Assembly (NCBI GenBank): GCA_003232175.1
Contig: QILX01000215.1
Location: forward strand, 1-5,624
DNA: 5,624 nt
Direction of reading: 5' to 3'
From: Hyphomicrobiales bacterium
GTDB taxonomy: Bacteria > Pseudomonadota > Alphaproteobacteria > Rhizobiales > SZUA-8
The position numbers were made by a program, and so were the translations under genes. The first letter of the stretch is position 1; each line of letters opens with the position of its first letter. The notes under the pieces were generated by a model, which was given only the letters and a program-made list of their open reading frames with translations, searched no databases and was not told the DNA's origin. Below, piece by piece: positions 1 through 5,550 of the stretch.

Positions 1-732
1 GCCCAGGGTCTGATGGCGGGGCTGAATGCGGCGCTTCTGACCTCGGGAACCGAACCCTTTGTAGTGGACCGGGCAGATGGTTATATCGGCGTCATGATCG
101 ATGATCTGGTGGTACGCGGGGTGACCGAACCTTATCGCATGTTCACGTCAAGGGCGGAGTATCGTCTGACACTTCGCGCCGACAATGCCGACCAGAGGCT
201 GACGCCGCGCGGACTGGCGCTGGGTTGTGTTGGCAAGGGCCGGGGGAGGCGATTTGGCGACAAGATGAAAAAACTTGCCGCCGCCCGGGACCTGGCGCAG
301 AAGCTGACCCTTACACCGGCAGAGGCCACACGCGCTGGGCTCAATGTCAATCAGAATGGAATGCGGCGCAATGTCGATGATCTGCTGGCCTATCCGGATA
401 TCGATCTTGTGCGGCTTGGCGCTATCTGGCCGGAGCTAAACCGGCTCAGCCCTGCCATCGCCGAGCAGCTGGAAGCGGATGCACTTTACGCGGGGTATCT
501 TGAGCGCCAGCAGACCGACATCAACCGGTTCCGCAAGGACGAAGCCCTGGCGCTGCCGGCGGAGCTGGATTATCAGAAGGTCGGCGGGCTTTCGACGGAA
601 TCGCGCTTGAGGCTTGCGGCGGCACGTCCTTTGACTTTAGGGCAGGCCGCACGTCTTGAGGGGATAACGCCGGCGGCGCTGGTCGCGCTGCTTTCATATG
701 TAAAAGCCCACAATATGCGGCGCAGTGCCTAG
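1..732 (+). CDS. mnmG: MnmG (GidA), tRNA U34 carboxymethylaminomethyl-modification subunit, 3' part only
   Basis: This is the C-terminal 243 residues of MnmG; the start lies outside the window and the reading frame is open from base 1. MnmG is a cytoplasmic FAD/NADH enzyme that works with the GTPase MnmE to place a (carboxymethyl)aminomethyl group on the wobble uridine of certain tRNAs. The fragment opens with AQGLMAGLNAAL, matching the end of the FAD-binding part. The family signature PYRMFTSRAEYRL (bases 130-168) is followed by ADNADQRLTPRG. The C-terminal helical domain, which contacts MnmE and tRNA in the known family, is recognisable from RQQTDINRFRKDEALALP (about bases 508-561), VGGLS and TLGQAARLEGITPAAL near the end. 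The gene ends at TAG 730-732, inside the start of rsmG, as expected for a co-transcribed gidA-gidB pair. No frameshift or unusual base composition is visible. Identification is near certain. Confidence 0.97.
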   Translation, partial: AQGLMAGLNAALLTSGTEPFVVDRADGYIGVMIDDLVVRGVTEPYRMFTSRAEYRLTLRADNADQRLTPRGLALGCVGKGRGRRFGDKMKKLAAARDLAQKLTLTPAEATRAGLNVNQNGMRRNVDDLLAYPDIDLVRLGAIWPELNRLSPAIAEQLEADALYAGYLERQQTDINRFRKDEALALPAELDYQKVGGLSTESRLRLAAARPLTLGQAARLEGITPAALVALLSYVKAHNMRRSA

Positions 733-1372
733 CTGGACACGGCATGACGTAGCGGCACGGTTTGATGTTTCACATGAAACACTGGACCGATTGGATGTCT
801 TTGTGGACAGGTTGAAGACCTGGCAGCAGTCAATCAATCTAGTTGGGTCCAGCACCATTGATGACGTCTGGGAACGGCACGTTGCCGATTCGCTGCAGCT
901 TGTGGCCCTGGCGCCGGAAGAGGCGAAGATCTGGGTTGACCTAGGGTCGGGGGGCGGATTACCGGGCCTTGTTGTTGCGGCGGCGCGGCACGGACTTGAG
1001 GGAGCTGAAACGCATCTGGTGGAGACGAACGCCCGCAAATGTGCCTTTCTCCATGTCGCGGCACAGGCGATGGACGTTGTGGTTCATATTCATAATCAAC
1101 GCATTGAGGACCTTGGAAGAGCGGAAAAGCGGCCTCGCGCTGACATCATATCAGCAAGGGCACTGGCGCCTCTTTCGCGCCTTTGTGATCTGGCAGAACC
1201 TTTTATGTGGAAAAACACGGTTTGTCTTTTTCACAAGGGACAAGATGTAGAGAGTGAATTGACGCAAAGCTCTAGATATAGGACGATGTCCGTGGTCCAA
1301 ATCCCAAGTCTGGTGGGGGGTTCGGGAACAATTCTCCGTCTTGAAGAGGTCGCCGATGAGCAGAAAAGCTAA
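725..1372 (+). CDS. rsmG: RsmG (GidB), 16S rRNA m7G methyltransferase
   Basis: A 215-residue protein of normal family length that transfers a methyl group from S-adenosylmethionine to N7 of a guanine in the 530 loop of 16S rRNA (G527 in E. coli). Seen in sequence: the N-terminal helix with LKTWQQSINLVG (residues 30-41), then ERHVADSLQL (50-59), the SAM-binding glycine motif VDLGSGGGLPGL (71-82), an acidic residue after the next strand (E100 in HLVETNARKCAFL), and SARALAPLSRL (143-153). The only workable start is GTG 725, because nearby ATGs at 744, 765 and 774 are out of frame. It overlaps mnmG by 8 bases and has no clear ribosome binding site, so translational coupling to mnmG is likely. The 3' end overlaps parA by 17 bases. 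Codons 15-19 (V-S-H-E-T) also form the parS-like palindrome at 766-781. The stretch 1201-1290 is AT-rich (about 39% GC by hand count). Confidence 0.95.
   Translation: MPSWTRHDVAARFDVSHETLDRLDVFVDRLKTWQQSINLVGSSTIDDVWERHVADSLQLVALAPEEAKIWVDLGSGGGLPGLVVAAARHGLEGAETHLVETNARKCAFLHVAAQAMDVVVHIHNQRIEDLGRAEKRPRADIISARALAPLSRLCDLAEPFMWKNTVCLFHKGQDVESELTQSSRYRTMSVVQIPSLVGGSGTILRLEEVADEQKS
766..781. promoter_or_regulatory. parS: parS-like centromere site inside rsmG
   Basis: The bases are TGTTTCACATGAAACA: two perfect 7-base inverted arms (TGTTTCA / TGAAACA) around a CA centre. The widely conserved bacterial parS is TGTTTCACGTGAAACA, so 15 of 16 bases match and the difference breaks the central CG. 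ParB loads onto such sites and slides away as a CTP-bound clamp. Placement beside parAB and inside gidB is typical of chromosomal par loci. The site reads in frame as Val-Ser-His-Glu-Thr of RsmG. Whether the CA centre lowers ParB affinity cannot be told from sequence. Confidence 0.8.
1343..1349 (+). promoter_or_regulatory. Ribosome binding site that fixes the parA start
   Basis: GAAGAGG lies 6 bases ahead of ATG 1356, within the last codons of rsmG. It supports ATG 1356 over the in-frame TTG at 1341, which lies before this element and would itself lack a ribosome binding site. Confidence 0.7.
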
Positions 1373-2204
1373 GTCAATTATTGATTCTGGCCTGAAAACC
1401 CAGCCCAGGGTCCTGGTCGTCGCCAATCAGAAGGGCGGCGTCGGCAAAACCACGACGACCATCAATCTGGGCACAGCCCTTGCCGCGGCGGGGGAGGATG
1501 TGCTGATCGTCGATCTTGATCCGCAAGGGAATGCTTCAACGGGTCTGGGGATAGGTCGCTCAGAGCGAATTGTATCAACCTACGATGTTCTCGTGGGTGG
1601 TAAGTCACTGGCGGATGCGGCGGTTCAGACTGCGGTGCCGCGGCTGTCGGTTGCGCCTTCGACCCTGGATCTGTTGGGGGCCGAGGCCAATCTTTCCAAG
1701 AGCGCCAAGCGGACATTCCGGCTGCGTGACGCCATTCGCCGCATGGTGAAGGGAAAACAGAAGGACGGTGAGCTCAAATACACCTATTTGCTGATCGATT
1801 GCCCGCCGTCACTTAATCTGCTGACCATCAATGCCATGGCGGCGGCGGATTCGGTTCTGGTGCCGCTACAATGCGAATTTTTCGCACTTGAAGGCCTCAG
1901 CCAGCTTCTGACGACGGTTGAGAGGGTGAAAACCAGCCTTAATCCCGGACTGACGATCCATGGCGTGGTCCTGACCATGTTTGATCCGCGCAATAATCTG
2001 TCCGGACAGGTGGCCGAAGATGTGCGCGAACATCTGGGCGAGAAAGTTTACAAGACCGTCATTCCAAGAAATGTAAGGATTTCCGAGGCGCCTTCCCACG
2101 GCAAACCAGCGCTTTTGTATGATTATCATTGCGCCGGTAGTCAGGCCTATATCCGGCTGGCCTCGGAGGTCATTCAGCGTGAGCGGGCTTTGCGGGCGGC
2201 GTAA
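1356..2204 (+). CDS. parA: ParA (Soj) chromosome partitioning ATPase
   Basis: A 282-residue ParA/MinD-type ATPase. ATP-bound dimers bind DNA nonspecifically, and ParB-parS complexes stimulate hydrolysis, which drives origin segregation. Seen in sequence: the deviant Walker A KGGVGKTT (residues 26-33) with the signature lysine K26 and the P-loop lysine K31, the switch motif DLDPQGN (53-59), Walker B LLIDCPP (145-151), SLNLLTINAM (152-161), and the C-terminal PRNVRISEAPSHGKPALLYD (237-256, typical of chromosomal ParA). There is no N-terminal helix-turn-helix domain, so this is the short type Ib-like/chromosomal form rather than the long plasmid P1 type. Start ATG 1356 has a good ribosome binding site; TTG 1341 would add five residues. 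It overlaps the end of rsmG by 17 bases and is followed by parB after 69 bases, consistent with one operon. All key residues are present. Confidence 0.97.
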   Translation: MSRKAKSIIDSGLKTQPRVLVVANQKGGVGKTTTTINLGTALAAAGEDVLIVDLDPQGNASTGLGIGRSERIVSTYDVLVGGKSLADAAVQTAVPRLSVAPSTLDLLGAEANLSKSAKRTFRLRDAIRRMVKGKQKDGELKYTYLLIDCPPSLNLLTINAMAAADSVLVPLQCEFFALEGLSQLLTTVERVKTSLNPGLTIHGVVLTMFDPRNNLSGQVAEDVREHLGEKVYKTVIPRNVRISEAPSHGKPALLYDYHCAGSQAYIRLASEVIQRERALRAA

Positions 2205-2273
2205 GACGAAAAAACAAGGCTGGCTGGTTTATCGGCGGGAAACTTTGAAAACGACATTGGGGCGATATTGAAT

Positions 2274-3221
2274 ATGTCTGCGGCGAAAAAACAAAGCGTT
2301 GCGCCAGTAGCGCAGCAAAACAAGCGAAACCGGCTGGGCCGGGGGCTTGCGGCACTCATAGGCGATGCGGCGGCGGAAGAGGGATTGTATGAGGCCCCGG
2401 CGCCAGGAAACGATCTGCCGATCGAGATGATCAGGGCCAATGCGAACAATCCCAGACGGAATTTTCACGAAGATGCCCTGGAAGAGCTGGCGCAATCCAT
2501 CCAGGAAAACGGGCTTATTCAACCTCTGGTGGTTCGTCCACTGGAAGGATTTGAAGGGCAGTATGAAATTGTTGCCGGCGAAAGGCGTTGGCGGGCCGCG
2601 CAACTGGCGCAGTTGCACAAAGTGCCGGTGGTCATTCGGAACCTGACCGATTCTGAAGCCCTTGAAATTGCTATTGTCGAGAACGTCCAGCGCACCGATC
2701 TCAACCCGGTCGAGGAATCCGAAGGCTATCGCCGGCTCATGGAAGAGTTCAACTACACCCAGGAGCAGCTCTCCAAAGTCATTGGCAAAAGCCGCAGCCA
2801 TGTTGCTAATACGTTGCGCCTGGTATCGCTACCGGACAAGGTAAAACAATATCTGGCTGACGGCTTGATAACGGCAGGTCATGCCAGAGCCTTGATCCCG
2901 GTGGAAAATCCGGTTTCCCTCGCTACAGAAATAGTCCAGAAGGGTCTTTCGGTTCGCGATGCTGAGGCGCTGGCGAAGCGCGGTGAAATTGACACAAGCA
3001 GCCCGGCAAAAGCCCAAAAACCGGCAGCTGACCGGGTAGCTAAAGATGCCGATACGCTGGCTTTGGAGAGGGATATTGCCGATGCTCTGGGCCTGCCTGT
3101 ATCCATCGATCACCAGGGGAAATCCGGCGGGCAGGCGGGTGTGGTCAGGGTGTCCTATCGGACACTGGAACAGCTTGACGAAGTGTGCCGTCGGCTGCTG
3201 GCCCGTGTTGCCGATGGCTGA
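2274..3221 (+). CDS. parB: ParB (Spo0J) chromosome partitioning CTPase and parS-binding protein
   Basis: A 315-residue ParB. It binds parS, uses CTP to close into a sliding clamp, spreads along nearby DNA and stimulates ParA. Domains in order: a basic N-terminal ParA-contact box NRLGRGLAALIG (residues 19-30); the CTP-binding domain with NNPRRNF (58-64), GLIQPLVVRP (80-89) and the nucleotide motif GERRWRAA (102-109); ENVQRTDLNPVEE (136-148); a helix-turn-helix DNA-binding region beginning YTQEQLSKVIGKSRSHVANTL (161-181); a variable linker of about residues 237-255, rich in Ser, Ala, Pro and Lys; and a C-terminal dimerisation domain (about 256-310). The start is either ATG 2274 (GGGG at 2259-2262, 11 bases upstream) or TTG 2268 (5 bases from the same GGGG, adding two residues); ATG is preferred. 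No promoter or terminator is evident in the 69 bases after parA. The likely parS target is at 766-781. Confidence 0.97.
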   Translation: MSAAKKQSVAPVAQQNKRNRLGRGLAALIGDAAAEEGLYEAPAPGNDLPIEMIRANANNPRRNFHEDALEELAQSIQENGLIQPLVVRPLEGFEGQYEIVAGERRWRAAQLAQLHKVPVVIRNLTDSEALEIAIVENVQRTDLNPVEESEGYRRLMEEFNYTQEQLSKVIGKSRSHVANTLRLVSLPDKVKQYLADGLITAGHARALIPVENPVSLATEIVQKGLSVRDAEALAKRGEIDTSSPAKAQKPAADRVAKDADTLALERDIADALGLPVSIDHQGKSGGQAGVVRVSYRTLEQLDEVCRRLLARVADG

Positions 3222-3251
3222 CGCTGGCGACGGGCCCGCAAGGCGATCACG

Positions 3252-3638
3252 GTGACCCGCCGATTGGTGTCTTCGGGGTCGCCGTTCGAAAAGATTGCCG
3301 GGTATTCCCGCGCTGTTATTGATGACGATATGTGCTTTGTGTCGGGTACGACCGGGTATGACTATGCGACAATGGTCATGCCTGAACGCGTTGAAGTTCA
3401 GACCCGAAATATCCTTGGGACGATAAGCACGGTTCTGACGGATGCCGGTTTTGAAATGGCCGATATCGTTCGGATGACAATCATAATTACCGACGCCGCG
3501 GATGCCGACATCGTCTTTCCTATTCTTGGGCAAACCTTCAAGGATATCAGGCCGGCGGCAACGATGATCATTGCCGGTTTGGTCAAGTCGGAGATGAAAG
3601 TTGAAATCGAGGTTACGGCTAGACGCGCAAGGCCCTAA
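3252..3638 (+). CDS. Rid-superfamily (YjgF/YER057c/UK114-like) protein lacking the RidA catalytic arginine
   Basis: A 128-residue protein of normal Rid length. True RidA members hydrolyse reactive enamine/imine intermediates to keto acids. Family features seen are the N-terminal SSGSPFEKIAGYSRAV (residues 7-22), FVSGTTGYD (29-37), the central VQTRNIL (49-55), ADIVRMTIIITD (70-81) and the C-terminal strand MKVEIEVTA (115-123). In E. coli RidA the catalytic arginine is in PARSCVEV; here the aligned stretch is RPAATMII (100-107), so that position is Ala103. The protein therefore belongs to a Rid subgroup for which imine deaminase activity cannot be assumed. Start GTG 3252 is preceded by AAGG at 3240-3243 with an 8-base spacer; no in-frame ATG fits. 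The gene begins 30 bases after parB, with no visible terminator or promoter between. Its stop TAA 3636-3638 is in the same frame as the downstream carrier gene. Confidence 0.88.
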   Translation: MTRRLVSSGSPFEKIAGYSRAVIDDDMCFVSGTTGYDYATMVMPERVEVQTRNILGTISTVLTDAGFEMADIVRMTIIITDAADADIVFPILGQTFKDIRPAATMIIAGLVKSEMKVEIEVTARRARP

Positions 3639-3659
3639 CAGCCATCAGGATCCGGAAAG

Positions 3660-4424
3660 ATCGAATATTTCGCTGCTTTTCTGCCCGATGCGGTTTCTCC
3701 GCTCACCGCCTCGCTGCTCTTAATTCTCAGTGCCGCAACATCCTTTATAACCGCTGCTTTTGGAATTGGCGGCGGCGTTGTGTTGATCGGGGTCCTGGCG
3801 ACCCTGTTGCCACCGGCGGCATTGATCCCTGTCCACGGGTTGGTGCAATTTGGGTCAAATTTCGGTCGTTTTGCGATTATGCGCCGCCACGTTGTGTGGA
3901 CGGTCTTTCCGGTGTTCCTCGTCGGCAATATCGTCGGCGCGGCTACAGGAGGGGCAATCGCTGTCAACCTGCCGGCTTCGGCGGTTCAGATCGGCATTGG
4001 CGCCTTTATCCTCTTCTCGGTCTATGTCAAAATTCCGGTAATCGGTCGGAGCGCAAGCTGGTTCGCCGGGTTTATTGCAAGTTTTTTGGCGATGTTTTTT
4101 GGCGCAACCGGGCCATTTGTCGCAGCTTACGTTCGAACCTTGGGCCTTGGGCGGCTGGAACATGTTGCCACCCATTCGGCTTTCATGACCGCTCAGCATC
4201 TTATCAGGGTGCTGGCGTTCGGGTTGCTTGGGTTTGCTTTTGGCCCCTATCTGCTGCTCATTGGCGCCATGATCGCCACCGGTTTTGTCGGCACAATGAT
4301 TGGTCGGCTGGTTTTGTTACGCATTGACGATGGTAAATTCCGATTTGCGCTCGATGCCATTTTGACCCTACTAGCATTGCGCCTAATCTGGAGCGGCGCG
4401 GTGAGCGTCATTGAAATCGGCTGA
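3660..4424 (+). CDS. TauE/SafE-family membrane permease (start codon uncertain)
   Basis: A hydrophobic protein of the TauE/SafE (DUF81) family, members of which are inner-membrane carriers linked to transport of sulfite, sulfonates and other organic anions. From base 3660 it would have 254 residues, the usual family size. About seven to eight membrane segments can be seen, among them residues 16-34, 80-100, 108-124, 135-150, 185-200, 203-220 and 230-246. Half-repeat glycine motifs are FGIGGG (34-39) and FFGATGP (146-152), and PPAALIPVHGLVQFGSN (51-67) is strongly family-like. The start is a problem: between the Rid stop at 3638 and GTG 3780 there is no in-frame ATG, GTG or TTG. GTG 3780 would give 214 residues and remove the first helix and the GIGGG motif. 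ATC 3660, with AGGA 9 bases upstream, sits where relatives begin. A gene finder would probably report 3780-4424. It ends at TGA 4422-4424, just ahead of the BKACE gene. The substrate is unknown. Confidence 0.85.
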   Translation: MEYFAAFLPDAVSPLTASLLLILSAATSFITAAFGIGGGVVLIGVLATLLPPAALIPVHGLVQFGSNFGRFAIMRRHVVWTVFPVFLVGNIVGAATGGAIAVNLPASAVQIGIGAFILFSVYVKIPVIGRSASWFAGFIASFLAMFFGATGPFVAAYVRTLGLGRLEHVATHSAFMTAQHLIRVLAFGLLGFAFGPYLLLIGAMIATGFVGTMIGRLVLLRIDDGKFRFALDAILTLLALRLIWSGAVSVIEIG

Positions 4425-4435
4425 TGCCGGAACTT

Positions 4436-4440
4436 GAGGG
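4436..4440 (+). promoter_or_regulatory. Ribosome binding site favouring the BKACE start at 4445
   Basis: GAGGG lies 4 bases before ATG 4445. The alternative ATG 4424 overlaps the carrier stop as TGATG but has no purine-rich element in front of it, so it would depend on coupling. The family's conserved N-terminus (KVIITCAVTG) begins six residues into the 4445 product, which also favours the shorter form. Confidence 0.5.
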
Positions 4441-4444
4441 TCGT

Positions 4445-5377
4445 ATGTCTTTAGATGGAAAAGTCATTATTACCTGTGCGGTGACCGGGGCTATTCATAC
4501 CCCGTCCATGTCGCCGCACCTGCCCGTGACCCCTGATGAGATTGCAGCAGAGGCCATTGCCGCCGCCGAAGCCGGCGCTGCCATCATTCATCTTCATGCC
4601 CGCGATCCTGTGACCGGTAAGCCCGATCAGACGCCTGAAGCTTTTGCGCCGTTTTTGCCGCGCATCAAACAATCGACCCGCGCGGTGGTCAATATTACCA
4701 CCGGCGGTAGCCCGTTCATGCGGGTTGAGGAGCGGGTTCTGCCCGCGGAAACTTTTCAGCCCGAAGTTGCGTCCCTGAATATGGGATCGATGAATTTCGG
4801 TCTTTTCCATATGCTCGACAAATACACAACGTTCACCCATGAGTGGGAGCGCGAGCATCTTGAAGCGACGCGGGATCTGGTGTTTCGCAACTCGTTCAAG
4901 GACATCGAATTTGTTCTAAATACGCTTTACAAAAACGGCACCCGGTTTGAGTTTGAGTGCTACGACATCTCACACCTTTACAATCTGTCGCATTTTGCCA
5001 AGCGCGGGCTAGTGAAACCGCCGTATTTTATCCAGTCGGTTTTCGGCATTTTGGGCGGCATCGGCACGCATCCAGAGGATGTTGCCCATATGAAGCGTAC
5101 CGCTGATCGATTGTTTGGCGACGACTATCGCTGGTCGGTTCTGGGGGCCGGGGCAAGTCAGCTCCGCATCGCCGCTCAGGCTGCCGCCATGGGGGGGAAT
5201 ATTCGCGTTGGACTTGAAGACAGCCTTTGGGCTGGCAAGGGCCGGCTTGCGACCTCCAACGCTCAGCAGGTCGAGCTGGCTGTTAAAATCGTCGAGGGCC
5301 TGGGCCTTGCGATTGCAAGTCCGGATGAGGCGCGCGAAATTCTGGCGCTCAAGGGCGGAGATAAGGTGAATTTCTGA
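4445..5377 (+). CDS. BKACE (DUF849) beta-keto acid cleavage enzyme
   Basis: A 310-residue protein of the DUF849 family, whose founder Kce cleaves 3-keto-5-aminohexanoate. These Zn-dependent TIM-barrel enzymes react a beta-keto acid with acetyl-CoA to give acetoacetate and a new acyl-CoA. Seen in sequence: strand 1 VIITCAVTGA (residues 7-16) followed by HTPSMSPHLPVTPDEIA, the metal-binding IIHLHARDP (47-55, H49 and H51), VVNITTGG (81-88), VASLNMGSMNFG (108-119), FECYDISHL (170-178), WSVLGAGASQL (230-240) and VGLEDSLW (255-262) with the metal-ligand glutamate E258 followed by D259. All expected catalytic residues appear intact. The substrate varies by subgroup and cannot be read off here; many relatives are labelled 3-keto-5-aminohexanoate cleavage protein by default. 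ATG 4445 is preferred to ATG 4424 (317 residues). A run of seven G at 5191-5197 keeps the frame (Met-Gly-Gly-Asn). Neighbours (carrier, Rid protein, dehydrogenase) suggest a short catabolic pathway. Confidence 0.93.
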   Translation: MSLDGKVIITCAVTGAIHTPSMSPHLPVTPDEIAAEAIAAAEAGAAIIHLHARDPVTGKPDQTPEAFAPFLPRIKQSTRAVVNITTGGSPFMRVEERVLPAETFQPEVASLNMGSMNFGLFHMLDKYTTFTHEWEREHLEATRDLVFRNSFKDIEFVLNTLYKNGTRFEFECYDISHLYNLSHFAKRGLVKPPYFIQSVFGILGGIGTHPEDVAHMKRTADRLFGDDYRWSVLGAGASQLRIAAQAAAMGGNIRVGLEDSLWAGKGRLATSNAQQVELAVKIVEGLGLAIASPDEAREILALKGGDKVNF

Positions 5378-5436
5378 TTTATCGGGCTTTGCTGTTGCTC
5401 TAAGCGCGCAGCGATGGCTAGAGTCTCTAATATTTA

Positions 5437-5456
5437 GGCGGCACCGACCTGCTGCC
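5437..5456 (+). other. Hairpin after the BKACE gene, possible weak terminator
   Basis: GGCGGCA (5437-5443) can pair with TGCTGCC (5450-5456) as a 7-base stem containing one G-T wobble, around a 6-base loop. It is followed by GTTATATT rather than a clean T run, so intrinsic termination would be weak at best. It lies 59 bases after the BKACE stop. The left arm is also complementary to 5516-5523 further downstream. Confidence 0.3.
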
Positions 5457-5468
5457 GTTATATTCAAA

Positions 5469-5478
5469 ACGTGAAACA
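5469..5478. other. parS-like half-site upstream of the dehydrogenase gene
   Basis: ACGTGAAACA matches the right-hand 10 bases of the 16-base parS consensus exactly. The left part (bases 5463-5468) matches only at its first base, giving 11 of 16 overall. It is probably not a full ParB loading site. Confidence 0.2.
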
Positions 5479-5515
5479 TTCTGGCCTTGTTAGTCAACAG
5501 ATCTAAATGTCGTCG

Positions 5516-5535
5516 CGGTGCCGGCGGGCGCACCG
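5516..5535 (+). other. GC-rich hairpin just before the dehydrogenase ribosome binding site
   Basis: CGGTGC (5516-5521) pairs with GCACCG (5530-5535) around an 8-base loop, ending 3 bases before the GGGGAG ribosome binding site. It could affect translation of the downstream gene. Bases 5516-5523 (CGGTGCCG) are also the exact reverse complement of 5439-5446, allowing an alternative long-range pairing with the upstream hairpin. Confidence 0.3.
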
Positions 5536-5550
5536 TTTGGGGAGAACTAT

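Noticed and set aside
2205..2273. parA-parB gap as a separate promoter or terminator region
   Set aside because: No stable hairpin with a T run and no -35/-10 pair could be found in these 69 bases.
2829..3533. Long minus-strand open frame of 234 codons opposite parB and the Rid gene
   Set aside because: It is antisense to two well-recognised genes, shows no family motif and has a composition typical of shadow frames in GC-rich DNA.
5027..5035. TTATCCAGT resembling a DnaA box
   Set aside because: Two of nine bases differ from TTATCCACA, it is single, and it lies inside the BKACE coding region with no AT-rich unwinding stretch; no origin is supported here.
5191..5197. Run of seven G as a possible frameshift in the BKACE gene
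   Set aside because: The frame is intact on both sides and the conserved VGLEDSLW follows in frame, so no frameshift is needed.
5487..5508. TTGTTA with TCTAAAT as a possible dehydrogenase promoter
   Set aside because: The spacing between the two elements is about 10 bases, too short for a sigma70-type promoter, and nothing suitable lies 16-18 bases downstream.
5009..5533. Minus-strand open frame of 174 codons opposite BKACE and the leader
   Set aside because: Most of it is antisense to conserved BKACE sequence and no recognisable domain or ribosome binding site is present.
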